From Carnegiea gigantea (taxonomy: Eukaryota; Streptophyta; Magnoliopsida; Caryophyllales; Cactaceae): a DNA stretch of 64,000 bases. Below the pieces are notes generated by a model. That model was given only the letters and a program-made list of their open reading frames with translations. It was not told where the DNA came from and did no database searches. Each line of letters begins with the position of its first letter. The first letter of the stretch is position 1. The stretch lies in contig JAKOGI010000829.1 in the NCBI GenBank assembly GCA_029747015.1, positions 62,001 through 126,000 of the forward strand. Direction: 5' to 3'. The position numbers were made by a program, and so were the translations under genes. This document shows positions 9,990 through 22,802 of this stretch, piece by piece.

Positions 9990-11985
9990 ATCATGCCTGC
10001 AAGATCAGAATGGGGAGAAAGTTCTTCAACAGCTAACGGAGCTTAAAGAAGATGATATAATTAGTATGACCAGTGAGATGAGTAGAACAAATTTTGAACC
10101 CGTAAGACACAAGGTAAATTGAAGTACGAGTATAGACAGAAAAGTTATTGGGTACAAAACGAGAACAGTTAGCAAGCCAATTTATGAGAATGAATTAGTA
10201 AAAAAAATGACTATGGAGATATATTATGAAGCCACAAATACTAATCCTAATAGCATTTATATCTCAATAAATATATGTTTAGAGGGATACAATATATATG
10301 AATTGTGTGCTTACATCAATGGTGGTTATTCTATCTGTTTTGGAAAAAGATCTCTATTTCTAGAATTTATGTGGAAAAAAGCCTAGAGTCCTTTACAAGT
10401 AAGAATAACTGATAATAGCATAATTAGTCACAATGAGGGCATAGAATGGTCATCCACAGAAATGGGAGGAGTCTAATGTACTGTACTAGTTATATTGGCT
10501 ACTGATCAATCCTTTCATGATATGGTTATTGGAAATAATTTTTAAATGCTATATTCTCCATGGAGACAGACCATAAGCCAAATCATATTCATAATAAGAG
10601 ATCATCAGTTCTTAGTGATATATTAAATAAGCCATACACTCATTAAAAGATTAATTCAACTTGCAGACAGCATGGTGAGAAGATATTTTCCACGCAACGT
10701 GAAATAGCACTAACAATCTCAATACTAGAGTTATCTCTTAAAAAGCATATTGTTGAACAATAAGAGCAATTATGCAAAGAACTCTACTCGGATAATCTTC
10801 TTAAATTTTGAAACAAAGATAAGATATTTGCAAAAATCACCTTGTTAAACCCCAACACTATCATCCGAGTTAAACAAATGGTGTATACACGTTAGGATAT
10901 CCAAGAATTTGATAAGCAAATCAAAGAACTCTTATGCAAAGGATTAATTAGAAATAGTAAGAGTCCTTATACCAGTTCTACTTTCATGGTAACAAATCAT
11001 GCTGAAGAAAAAAGAGGAAAAGCTAGAATGGTGATCAATTATAAAAAGCTTAATGATAATACTATCTTTAATGGTTATTATATTCATAACAAAACAGTCT
11101 GTTTTAATAGAATTCAAGGAGCCTCTTGGTTCTTGAAAATAGATTGTAAAAGCGAATATTGGCAAACAAAATGGATGAAGAAAGCATTCCTTTGACTGCT
11201 TTTAGTGCCCCTCAAGGACATTAAGAATGGATAGTAATGCCATTGGGTCTTAAAGATGCATCTCAAATATTTCAAAGAAGAATAGATGACATTTCAAAGA
11301 TATTAATCATTACTGTCTAGTTTACACTGATGATATTCTTATCTTTTCCAAGGCCATAGAACAACACAAAGATTATGTTCTAGTTGTTACCCAAAGATGC
11401 ATTGATCAAGGTAGTAACCTTGGAGACAACATGTGTACTTATGTTAACAAATAGAATTTTTAGGTCTACAGATAAAAGTCGGACAAATCATCCTGCAAAA
11501 ACATATTTTAGAAAAAATAGAAAATTTTTATGAAAAGATTGATAGCAAGCAATTAGAAAGGTTTATTGGATATCGTATCTATGTTTTATATTTCATTAAA
11601 GATTTCGCTAAATGGAGAAAATCATGGTAGCAGAAACTAAAGAACAAGCTGGACATAGACCCCTAGTGATTCAAAGATTATTCAGAACTTCAAGAAGATG
11701 TGCAAAAATATTCTTGTTCTTAACTTGTTTAATGAAAGATTAACAAAATAGAATGCAACTATCCTACGATCTAAAAAGAAACCCTTGTAGTCATACGGGG
11801 GATTGAAAAGTTTTTAATATTTTTAGCCCCAAAACCTTTTCTTGTTCGAACTGATTACAAAGTAATACTTGGTTTCATGAAAAGAATTTATTAAATACGC
11901 AAGTGCAAGGGCAAACTCTGTATTGGCAATTATGACTTAATTAGTTTTCTTTCTCTATTGAACACATATAGGGATCAAACTATTC
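9990..11985 (+). pseudogene. Caulimovirid protease-RT-RNase H polyprotein, copy 2
   Basis: Collinear with 1752-3942. The protease D-S-G has become N-G-G at 10318-10326, so the catalytic Asp is lost. The RT catalytic box is intact here as Y-T-D-D at 11323-11334. The open piece 10986-11195 covers RT motifs. RNase H is shortened: relative to copy 1 about 80 bases are missing near 11735, including the D-A-S start, and about 100 bases are missing near 11998, where the RNase H tail is joined to the next ORF. One in-frame TAG (10893-10895) falls at the same codon as the TAG at 2655-2657 in copy 1. Confidence 0.83.
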
Positions 11986-11994
11986 TCTGGCAGA

Positions 11995-13004
11995 TAGTTT
12001 CTCCTTCTAGTAGAGTCCTTATGGATATTTTAAAATTTCATACAAAAAGTAGATCACACAATGGTTTGCTATCTTCTTTCTATCTAATACTCGAAAGATT
12101 AAGCCTATTAGAGTTACAAATGAATTATTTAAGGTGTCCTTATGATATTCAAGAAAAAATAAGTTCCTATATTCAAGAAAAATTGTTCAATGAATGCAGC
12201 TTGCATCGACTAATATTGTAATTATTCCTATGATATTTAGGAATCATGGAGTACTAAAATCTTCTTTCCTAATAGATCTAGAGTTGGTGGTGTTAGATTC
12301 TCAACAAATTTAATCCCTCTAGATGACCCCATCATGAAAGTCTGGGAATATAACATGACAGCAGACCTCGTGGAGATCTTAGATTCGAAGTACCCATTCT
12401 TCCAAGACGAACTCAGTTTCAAAAGCGTATGTTTAAAAAGATCCATTGGATTCTTACATATCTTGACGATCCAACAACAATTTCATACGATAGCAGTTTA
12501 TAATTCAAGGTACATTGCACAGTAATTGAACATGAGAATAGAAAGGCCAAATAAGCCTATTATTTTATTCGATTAATTGATCTAAAAGATCCCAATGATC
12601 AACAACAAGAATGGTTTTCAGAAAGGACAAGAAGTAGTTAGTGATCCTACTTTAGCATGAGTCATTGGATTTCACAATATTTATCATCAAATGTGGACAC
12701 AAATTGAATGAGAAAATATACTAATTCATTACAGAAACACTACTTTCACTTATCATAGTAATTTCAGCAAATATATAAAGGTAGAAGGAGCTACTTCTGA
12801 AGATGTCTTTGATTATCTCTTTGATGTTGGAGGTGAAAAATTCATATCAGAAAAAGGGAAAACATATATCTACATGAATTATTTGAAAAATGGGATCTAG
12901 AGCATCTTGAACTTGATGAAAATTTTGATGATTATCTGGATAATAGTAGACTGGAAGACATCATTGGAGATGAAGGCATGCAGAATCTCAATATGGATGA
13001 CTAG
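11995..13004 (+). pseudogene. Unrecognised caulimovirid ORF downstream of RNase H, copy 2
   Basis: Homologous to 3948-4985, with the F-D-Y-L-F-D-V-G motif near 12810 and the same Asp-rich end before a TAG at 13002. Unlike copy 1, the C-terminal half here has frameshifts and stops, so only short pieces (11958-12221, 12334-12525) stay open. Confidence 0.55.
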
Positions 13005-13120
13005 TCGCACTGGCATCAAGTACTCTGAAAAGTTATTGTGCCATTATGTGTGATCTTATCAAGTATCAAGTCAATAAAGCAATGCAGTCTACTATAGCCT
13101 CGCGAAAGGATCTGTAACAG

Positions 13121-14492
13121 TGATAGGAAAAATTCGAGTTTTAAAATTTGTAACCCCAAGTGTAAGGTTTATCATCGAGTGCTCGGGGTATCGTCCAGTG
13201 GGAATTGGGTTTCAAGCACCGGGATTAACTTAAGTGTTCAAGCTAGGCCAAGTGAAAGGGAAGGAATGATAAACTGAACTAAGCTAACAAACATACAAAA
13301 CAGGCTTGTAATCATAATTTGGCCAATTGACGAACCAAATAATCGAGGTAAGTCCTAACCTACCCAACTTCTACTAAAAACTAGAGATGGTAAGTTGCGC
13401 CATCGAACTCTCAAGGGTTATAAGCTAGTCTAATTAGTCTAACCACCTATTTTCATAGGGTTAGCCCAATTAGACCACAAAATTAGCAACTCTCAGACCT
13501 AGTTAGGATCGGGACTATTTCATTCCCGAACCCGGACATCCCCTCTCCCATACTAGCTAATTGACCTCAGCTCTCGGCATAAATCAATCGCTCGAAAATA
13601 TAGATGAAAACTCTTTCAAGCATTTCATCGACCACTTGGCTGGCATGAGAGAAAACTCTAAGTTCTGGGCATAAATTGAAAGTGGTTAGGCCTAATCCAA
13701 GACTAATTAGCCATCAAGAGGCTAATCACAATCCAAGCCAACCAAATTTAACTACTAATCATCACAAAACATAACTAAACCTAACTACAACTAAACTAAC
13801 AAACACACAAACATGAACTAGGGAGGAGAGAGAGAAACTAATCTAATCTAATAAATCCAAAATAAATATGGATTAACAATGAAACTAAGCATTTAAACTA
13901 AACAAATCAAATATAAGAATTAAACTAACAAAACCTAAATAAGAACAAGATATGAAATAGAGAGAGAAAAGACAAAACTTAGGATTGATTGAATGATGAT
14001 GAAATCCATAAGCTTGAATCCACAATCCACCCAAATTTACTATCTCATCTCCTAATCTAATCTCCTTAATGGAATTTTTGTTTACTGAACTAATCTAAAA
14101 ACCTTGCCTAAAAATTGCCCACATGAGCCCCCTAAAAGAACCCAAAAGAAAGCCTTAAAAAGGAATCACGCACAAGCCGAGAAAAGGAATGATAGGCTAG
14201 GGGGCGATGGCCCATCACCTGGCCGACGACTTGTCGGCTGGGCGACCGGCGGCCGTTTCGGCTGGTGCTGGCTAGGGCGCAACGGTTGTCGTATAGTCGG
14301 TTAGCCCCCTGTTGCCCATTGCTTTGTCTTCTTCTCTTGTTCCTTTTTTGTTTCTTTTTACGACACTTGCTCGGTTGAACTTATTACCTATAAATGTAAA
14401 TAAAATATGTAAAAATCCTAAAGGTTATATTACTATACTAGCTAAAATTAGATGAGAGAGGCACGTAAAATACGACAAATTAGCACCCAACA
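13121..14492 (-). repeat. Left LTR (3' LTR by element orientation)
   Basis: Starts TGATAGGAAA and ends CACCCAACA on the plus strand; aligned along its length with 17438-18824. It is diverged by many substitutions, so the insertion is not recent. Confidence 0.8.
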
Positions 14493-17437
14493 AATATCCC
14501 CGCACCTATCTTTTGCTCGTCCTGGAGCAAAACAAAGGAAAAACTAACCTAAAACCTAACTCACTTTTGTAGGAATTACAGTTACATATGCAACAAACCC
14601 TTTAAATCCTTTGGTTCCCCTAAGTGGATGAGTGAGATCTCGTGAGGGTTTGCAGAAGATATATCCACAAAATCTTTGAAGTATTTTTGGATTTTTCAAA
14701 ACAAAACATATATATATGGCAAAGGGGAAAATATGTACACATCTAGGTCGATTCTATTACCTTAACAACTTAGCTCCTTAGCTATATACACGCAAAACAT
14801 GCATTCAAGACACACATAGGCTATACTTGTATCCCGGTTATCACTTTTCATCCCACGCAACACAATGACACGACTGTACACCTTGGTACTCTGTCCAAAG
14901 TGCATTGACTCTTATTGCTAAGCTTAAACCAGGCAAAAGGTCATCTCTACTTGGCTTAAGACTCCTTTTTATTATGTCACATTTTTGCTCTTTTTTTCCC
15001 CGCTTTTCTCCTTACGCTTCTTCACCCGAGTGGGTAGTTCTTGGCTTATTAAGCCTTGAACTCCTGGAGGAATAACTTAGCACATATTTGAACTTCCTCC
15101 CTATTTAGAGGTTTTACTTGGATGTGCAAAGCACTTATTAAAGCCCAAATAGAGGTACCTAAGTTAAGCTCACTTTTAAACATCATTGTTTTATCTTTTT
15201 TTTTTTCTTTTTTTCTCATGATGAAGTCAGAAGTCAAATAACCAAGTTGAATGTCCCCAAATCTAGATTTTAGCAACTAACATAAAAAATCAATGATTAA
15301 GTGTACAAGGTAAGCACAAAACTGCACATGTGAAATGAGGTTATAATGAAAAACAGAAGATCACATTGTAGGAAAGTGTTCTATCATGCATATTCGACCT
15401 ATATACAAACTAGCAACTGAGCTATCAAAGATCAAAAACCAATCATAAAGGCACAAAAGTCCCCTAAAGCCAAGAAAACTATACAAAAAGTGAAAAAATT
15501 TTACAAAAATATGCACAAAAGGGTATGCGACTCCCCACCCCTGCACCTAAATCTCACAATGTCCTCATTGGGAGATGAGGAGTCACTACCACCATAAACA
15601 CTCAAAGGACAAAACAAAACAAGACACAATAACACACACACAAAAAACACACAAAACAAAATAAAACACATAAAAATACTCAACGAACACATATATATAA
15701 GCTAACACACTCACCCAAAACAAAACATCACCCAATCAACAAGAAGACCATACATGTATACAAAATCAACACCATCAACAATGAATTTACACAAATTCAT
15801 CAATACCACCAATAACAAAACACAAATATCCACAAAAATATAAAAAAGATAATCATAGCCATCAATGGCTCAACAACATCCCAAATTCCACCTCAAAGTT
15901 GATCACCATTAAAACACAATCTTAATATCCACAACTAAACAAATAGAAAAAGAAAGAAAAGAAGAAGAATGGAGAAGCGTTAGAACGATTATACAAGGTC
16001 AGGTATTGGTTGTACCCAAACTACACCTCTCTAGGATGGTGCTGTGGAGGCCTGAGGAGCATCAGCCTCTCCTCATCAACGCTCAAGACTTACGGCATCA
16101 ACTCGGATGCCGTCAAAGCTTGTAAGAGCTTGTCGTGTATTGCTGCATGCATCTCATAATAGTGCAAATAAGAGAACACTAATGAGATCATAGCAAAGAA
16201 ATTCAGTACCCTCTTAAACTCATCAAATGTCATAGGAAAATAAAAAACATAATCAAAGAAAGTACTCCATATGATCTTCCAAGGCACGTCCTTTAGATAT
16301 GCATAATAAGGGTCAAAGGAGGGATTATACCCGCTAATGGCACCTAGGGACTCATGGAATGCATGCAAGTGAGAGGGGGTGGTGGAAGTAAGGGAGATGA
16401 AATGGGGTCCAGTCAAGTGGCTCGGTGCAAATTGGGTCAATATGCTCAATGCTAGGAGTGGCACAAACCACTAAACTATCATCACACAACTCCTTGAAAG
16501 GAGTCTCCTCAAGATGTGACTCAACCAAGGTAGGTTCTTTCTACCGAGTAGGAAAATCATCCTCCAAAACACTAATATCACCCCTGAACGGCTCACCCAT
16601 CTCTGACCCTATGCATTGAGCTAAAAGAAAGGGAGAAGCATATAAGGTCAAAGCACTAACGATAGTGCCTATGGGTGTGCTAGGAGAGGATGGAGCAACA
16701 AGTGACGAAGAAGTTAAGGGAGGGTCAAACGCTTCATCTAGGTCGATGGAAGGTATATCGTCAATAAAACTCGACTCTAAGGGAAGGGAAGACTCGCAAT
16801 CATCATAGAGACTAACCTCTAGCATAGGGGAGGCTAGACTAGGGTCGGTCTCATGCAATAGGCCACACTCCCTCATCTCACTAACAAAGTGCATATGTCA
16901 CTCGTGCATCGTCCCTATCATGGCGCTAAGTCTAGCATGACACATATCAGAGATATCATAATAGGGACATGAATGCACATCATAGTCAAAAGATTGGTAA
17001 TAAGAGCACAACACATGACGGTAAGCAGGGCAGTGATGATATGGATCCCTAGCATCATTAGATTGCTATTGATGCCAAGCTAGACACTCAAACAAATCCC
17101 ACATGTCATCAACAATTAAATAGCACAAACCACCATAACACATGGACTTAAGGGCGGCTCGGGCCTCCTGTATGATCCCCTCAAGTATAACATTGTATAT
17201 TTCTCATTTTTCATACATGAAATGCATATAATGAGCACGGTAAGCATTCAATCGGGACAAGTATTGCCAAAAAGGTTCATGCTCAAATTGAGGTAAATGA
17301 AAAATAGCCATGTCAATTTTTTTTTTCAAATTTTTGATTTTGAAATCTTTTCAAATTTTCTGAAGGCCTAGTCTCAAATGTTCAAGCAACCCTCGATATT
17401 GAAAAGCACCAAGTCCTCGGTAATAGCGCCAAAAATT
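14493..17437 (-). other. Internal region of the non-autonomous LTR element
   Basis: Two minus-strand open pieces lie here, 16541-16894 (117 codons, Ser/Asp/Glu/Pro-rich) and 16090-16464 (124 codons). I recognise no domain in either. Their arrangement upstream to downstream on the minus strand suggests one decayed ORF of unknown function. 15000-16000 is AT/CA-rich with no gene. Confidence 0.45.
17419..17437 (-). promoter_or_regulatory. tRNA-Asp-like primer-binding site of the LTR element
   Basis: The minus strand reads TTTTTGGCGCTATTACCG next to the right LTR. Tat/Athila elements have TGGCGCCGTTGCCGGGGA here, so several bases have changed. Confidence 0.55.
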
Positions 17438-18824
17438 TGATGGAAAGAATTCAAATTTTAAAATTTATAACCCCAACTGTAAGGTTTATCATCAAGTACT
17501 CGGGGTGCCGTCCACTAGAAGTTGGGTTTCAAGTATTGGGATTCGCTTAAGTGTTCAAGCTAGACCAAGTGGAAGGAAAGGAAAGATAAATTGAACTAAG
17601 CTAACAAATATACAAAAAGAGGCTTGTAATTGTAATCGGGCCAATTGATGAACCAAGTAATCGAGGTGAGTCTTAGCCTATCCAACTTTTACTAAAAATA
17701 AGAGATGGCCGGTTGTGCCATCGAAGACCACCCAAGCCCTCTCTCAAGGGTCATGAGGTAGTCTAATTAGTCTAACAACCTATTTTCATGGAGTTAGGCC
17801 AATTACACCACAAAATTAGCAACCCTCGGATTTAGCAAGGAATGTGGCTATTTTCATGCCCCGAACCTAGCCATCTCCTCCCCCATACTAGCTAATTGAC
17901 CTCACCTCTCGGCATAAGTCAATATCCAAAAAATATAGATGAAGGCTCTTGCTGGCATTTCATCGAATACTTGGCGGGCATGAGAGAAAACTCTAAGTCC
18001 TAGGCATAAATTGGGAGTGGTTAGGTCTAATCTAAGACTAACTAGCCATTAAGAGGCTAATCACAATCCAAGTTAAGCAAACTTAACCACTAATCATCAC
18101 AAAGCATAATTAAACCTAACTATAATGAAACTAACGAACAAACACATAAATAAGAATCATGGAGGAGAGAGAGATAAAGAAACTAATCTAATCTAATAAA
18201 TCTAAATACACATGGATTAATAATGAAAACTAAGCATTTAAACTAAACAAATCAAATACAAGAATTAAACTAACAAAACGTAAACAAGAACAAGATATGA
18301 AATAGAGAGAGAAAAGAGAAAACTTAGGATTGATTGAATGAAAATGTAGTCCATAAGCTTGAATCCACGATCCATCGAAATTTACAATCTCATCTCCTAA
18401 TCTAATCTCCCTAATGGGACTTTTATTTGTTAAACTAATCTAAAAACTTCGCCTAAAAATTGCCTGCAGGACCCCCCCGAAAGAACCCAAAAGAAAGCCT
18501 TAAAAAGGAATAGCCGACGAGTCGAGAAAAGGAATGACAGGCTGGGGGGCTGATGGCGTGTCGGCTGGGCGATCGGTGGCTGTCGACACCTCCTAGCTGG
18601 TGCTGGCTAGGTGCGACGGTTGTCGTATAGTCGACTGGCCCCCGTCGCCCGTTGCTTTGTCTTCTTCTCTTGTTCCTTTTTTGCTCCTTTTCACAGCACT
18701 TGCTCGGTTGAACTTATTACCTATCAAAGTAAATAAAACATATAAAAATCCTAAAGATTATATTATTATACGAGCTAAAATTAAGTGAGAGAGACACGTA
18801 AAACACGCAAATTAGCACCCAACA
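17438..18824 (-). repeat. Right LTR (5' LTR by element orientation)
   Basis: Starts TGATGGAAAG and ends CACCCAACA; partner of 13121-14492. Confidence 0.8.
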
Positions 18825-19450
18825 AACTGTATGTGCACTGTAGCCATTAGGACATCTTATGTATTCCATCTCTTCTATGAAAGGAGAAGCAAAGTATTGT
18901 AAAGGAACATGATCATTTAAGCGTGCTTAAGTAAAAGAGAAGTTGGGTTTCTCCATTTCTTTATAAGCAAGCATCTCTGATAATCTAAGCAATTTAAGTC
19001 TCTCTTGAAATATTTCCAGTGTAATGCTTCCACTTTCAATCTTTTAGTAAAAGCAGTTTCTCAGTAGAAAACGTTATTCAATTGCACCTTATGTCTTAAA
19101 TATTATGATTTCTTGATTTAATTCTCAGTATCCTTAAATTATAAAAACTTGGTTAGTAATTATGGTCAGAGGTAGAAAAAAAATAGATCTGTGATGTGCC
19201 TGATCTAAGGAATGTGTGGTTGAGATTAACAATATCTATAAACTAGAAGCTAGAGGTATGCTAGGATCCAACACCAACTAAGTTTAGGTAATGGTCAAAA
19301 TTTTCTAGTTAAGTTTTATTATTTTGCTAAGTGAAGTGGGTCTATAATAACAAAAAATACAATATTTATGAAATAAGTAATAGATTATAGTAGTTAGTAT
19401 CAGTAAAGTCATTATAAGAAGTTAAGACATTAATACAAGCATACTTTCCT
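18825..19450 (+). other. Viral promoter/leader region of copy 2
   Basis: Matches about 5080-5720 of copy 1: the same promoter surroundings, the CATCTCT repeat region and the leader block. The TATA box has decayed to a CTATGAAAG-like form near 18877 and the poly(A) signal to AGTAAA at 19046-19051. Confidence 0.7.
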
Positions 19451-22400
19451 AAAAAAGCACAAAAATTTGAGTATTTACATGTTGAAACCATTTTGGGTCA
19501 GAAATAGAAATTTCATAAAGTTATGGGTCATAAGAATAAATATTTGTCATATAAAAATCATTTAATCCAAACAGTTGTACCCTAAAAAACATTTACTCGA
19601 ACTAAGACATCCAAAAAATAGTTTTCCAAAAATGTGAGGTCAGTAAACCATTACACCAAACTTTAGTAGACCAGAAAGGAATTTTTTCTATAACTGGTAA
19701 CTGAGGTTTTGTACTGACAAGAGGAATTTGAGTTGCTCCTTCAGAAGCAACATCAACGATTTTAGGTGTTGTCTCTCCACAAGCTTAATATATCATCAAA
19801 ATTTGGCATAATGATATCTCTTTTATATTCTTAAGTGCCAGATAAAGCTTTTGAGATCTACTAATATTATATGCACAAATCGTAGATGACAAACTCTGCA
19901 ACACTTGTATCCTCTTCCATTGAACTATAAATAGAAAATGATTTGGATTTGTATGACATAACAAATTGCAATGAGGAATACCTATGGATAAGTGGACGTT
20001 ATCTAAATCCAAAACCGCGTTGTTATCTTTCTCCATAGCTATATTTTTTAGAGGAGAGGCACTATTGGTTGTCATAGTTTCATCCTTGATTTTAAAAGTA
20101 AACTAAAGGATGACTACATTTGTTAATATAAGTATAGCAAGAAAATTCTTTTAATAGCAGTATCATTGTCTACGAAATGTATATCCAATGCATACCAATA
20201 GGACTTGCAATGTACACAAGCATTCAAATTATAGTTTGTACTGAACATTCCACTAAAGACATGCAAATTGAACACTCCATTCTAGAGTGTATAATATTCA
20301 CATCATTGCACCATGAAATCAAGAGGTTCAAAATAGAAAAATTTCATTTGACGCCCCGTCCCTCAATCATTTCCACTTGGTCCAATTTTGAAATTCAAAA
20401 TCGAAATGATACCATCTTACTTTTAACAAACTTCAAGTTGTGACATTTGTCATTGACGTTAACATTAAGTGATGAGGTCTTCTGATTTTTTGGATTGCTC
20501 CAACAAAGATACTCAACCTTTAACTCTTTATCTCTCTTCCCTAGAAACCTTTGAGCCCTTCAGTCTCTCTCCTCAGCCTTCAACCAATAACTTCACTTGG
20601 ACATTTCATTAAACATCTTGCATGCATTATGTATCCCTTCTCATCAACAACATATGGAGAGAGCACCTTGTAAAATTCGACCATTATTTGACAACTAAAC
20701 ACCTTGATAGCTATGTGATTCTCATATTGCAATTTAAATCCTAACAATTTCCCCATAAAACTCATGCAGGCATAATTCACAACACCTAAATGAAAAGAAT
20801 TAGAAATTTGGGGATCAATCAAAGAAGAATTTTTTTTTAAAAAGAAATGTTAATTCACTAACCAATTTAACATACATGGAGGAGAAAGAGATCTCGATGC
20901 AAAAATTGCGTTAGAATTCTTGCCAAAAAGGTAGTATGAAAAGGCCATTAAAAGTGTGATAAAGAGAACAAACATAAGCATAAGAATTATTCATATTGTA
21001 AATATTACTCCGTCGTTTGCGATATGTCATTCTTGTCTATCCCAATGAAGGGTATCATGGTCACCCTTACACCATGATTTGATGACTTTACTTTGTTTGG
21101 ATCATTTGGAATCGCGTTAATGTCGTACATACTACCACTGTTATTGGCGATGTCCTCCAAAGAAAGGGTTTTGGGGAAAGGTGAAAGAGAAGGATGAAGG
21201 TTTGAGAAGAGAAGGAACATTCACTGTGTTTAATGGTGGCCAAATGGCGAAAGAAAAAATTAGAGCAAAATAAGCCTTTCATATTGACTAACAGAAACTC
21301 AAGACTAGATTTTCATGCAAATTTCATTAGTTAGCACCATAGTTTTGAAGAATGTTTTCAAGTTAGGGTTAAAATATATCCCAAAGTTAGATGCATCTTT
21401 TTTTGGAGCAACGAAATTAGATGTATCTTAAGCACGTTTTTTCTGATCACAAATGAAGCAGCCCAGTGGAGATTAAATGACTTTATTAGTTCATGTTTGT
21501 CATGGAAGATTGTCAACGATGAAAGACATCGCCCAGAAGAGAAAATTTGAAAAGGTGATTGGTTTGACCTCGGAAATTAGAATAGAGAGATGAGAGAGAT
21601 GATGAAAACTTAATGACATTATTGACGAGTGCCTAATATTTGGATATAAAACAAAAAGTAAAGGGCATCATTTGGATTAAACGTAAATGGTTAAAGTACG
21701 AGGGTGTTAAATGGAATTCCTCTTTAAAATATGTTTAATAGAATGTTGTTTTAACAGCTGAAGCATTGTCCACAAAGATATATCTTTAATATATAATAAA
21801 ATACTTATTATGTACACTAGTTACGAATTTATTCTAAAAGATAGGTTGTACTAGATATCCCATTGAAAACATATATACTATATGCAATTTTATCGTACAC
21901 TAAATTGGTATATGTTATAACTAAAAATAAGATGCTTAAGACATGTTTAATAGAAGATTTTGTTTTGACACTTGTACCATTGTCTACAAAAATTTATATC
22001 TAACATACACAAACTCTTATAATGTACACCAAATATAAAATATATGTAATCATAGTGTAAGATAAGTAGTTTTATTGAAAACAAGCACATTGAACACCAT
22101 TGCAGTTTATTGCAAACAAAAATTGTAATTTGAACACTAAGTAAATATTTGTTACAGTAAATCCATATGTAATAGACATTAGATGTCTGGACAATATATT
22201 AAGGGCATGTTGTTTTAGGTTGGATAAATGAAGTTGGATGTTGAAAGAAGTTGGAAGCAGTTGGCAGGAGATGAAAGGAGTTCGAAGAAACTGAAAGAAT
22301 TGAAAAGAGTTAGAAGATGTTTCTTTTGAAACTCCGACCTTTAATCATAACTTTAAAAAATGGTGCAAATCATTTCTCAGAATACTCACTTGGCCACTAT

Positions 22401-22480
22401 AATACTTTATTATAGGTGCTGAATATTTTTTATTTTCGAAAGTCTCTTCTCATTTTTAATTTTAAAAAAGGGCACAGAAA
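19451..22480. other. AT-rich intergenic stretch without a recognisable gene
   Basis: Short open frames occur on both strands (for example 20580-20822 minus), but none shows a domain or a homologous partner in the window. Three diverged copies of an about 85-base unit with a CATTGTCTAC...TGTACAC pattern lie at about 20139-20220, 21727-21820 and 21942-22032. I see nothing else supportable. Confidence 0.4.
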
Positions 22481-22633
22481 TCAATCAAACAAAAGAAAGC
22501 CAGAAAGCAGGCAAAGCCAAAAAGGAAAGAGAAAGCGGGACAGTCGGGAAAAGCGCTTAGATCTACTCCATTGCTCGTGCAGTGCAACGATTCATCCTGA
22601 CGCATCTCAACCTAACCACCAATACCTAATGTC

Positions 22634-22639
22634 CACGTG
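22634..22639 (+). promoter_or_regulatory. G-box CACGTG upstream of GP210
   Basis: The palindromic core CACGTG lies about 200 bases before the GP210 start codon, in a GC-richer stretch that probably spans the promoter and 5' UTR. bZIP and bHLH factors bind this core in plants. Its use here is inference. Confidence 0.3.
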
Positions 22640-22802
22640 TCCATCCTGAGTATTACGCAGATACTCTTCCCATTCTCAATTCTCGTTCCACCCCGCTTCA
22701 CCTGATTTCTAAAACCTTCCTAAATCCCTTCAACTCACAGCTGTCCAGAAAGAACGCTTATTCCCTCCTCTCCACCAATTTTGCTATGCTGTTAGCCTGC
22801 GT

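Larger units (their letters stand above)
13121..18824 (-). mobile_element. Non-autonomous LTR retrotransposon (Tat/Athila-type PBS), inserted in viral copy 2
   Basis: Two direct repeats of about 1.38 kb (13121-14492 and 17438-18824) enclose 2.9 kb. The flanking 5-mers AACAG and AACTG look like a target-site duplication with one change. On the minus strand the LTR begins TGTTGGG and ends CTATCA-like. Just inside the right LTR the minus strand reads TTTTTGGCGC followed by TATTACCGAGG, close to the tRNA-Asp primer-binding site of Tat/Athila Gypsy elements. A purine-rich tract (minus strand of about 14493-14515) adjoins the other LTR. I see no gag, protease, RT or integrase, so it is a large-retrotransposon-derivative type element that would need help in trans. 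Confidence 0.82.
7292..19450 (+). other. Endogenous caulimovirid copy 2, split by an LTR retrotransposon
   Basis: This is a second, longer copy of the same virus in the same orientation as copy 1. It runs from a tRNA-Met-type primer-binding site through an N-terminal ORF, coat protein, movement protein, protease-RT-RNase H and the unrecognised ORF to 13120. After a 5.7-kb insertion (13121-18824) it resumes with the promoter and leader region. Stops, frameshifts and short deletions occur throughout. Homology to copy 1 starts at 8251 (matching window position 1) and ends near 19450. Confidence 0.85.

Noticed and set aside
14104..14304. Arg/Gly-rich ORF
   Set aside because: Falls inside the LTR of the non-autonomous element and is not conserved as a frame in the other LTR.
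19785..20075. 96-codon minus-strand ORF
   Set aside because: No domain, no homologue in the window and no promoter signals; left as unsupported.
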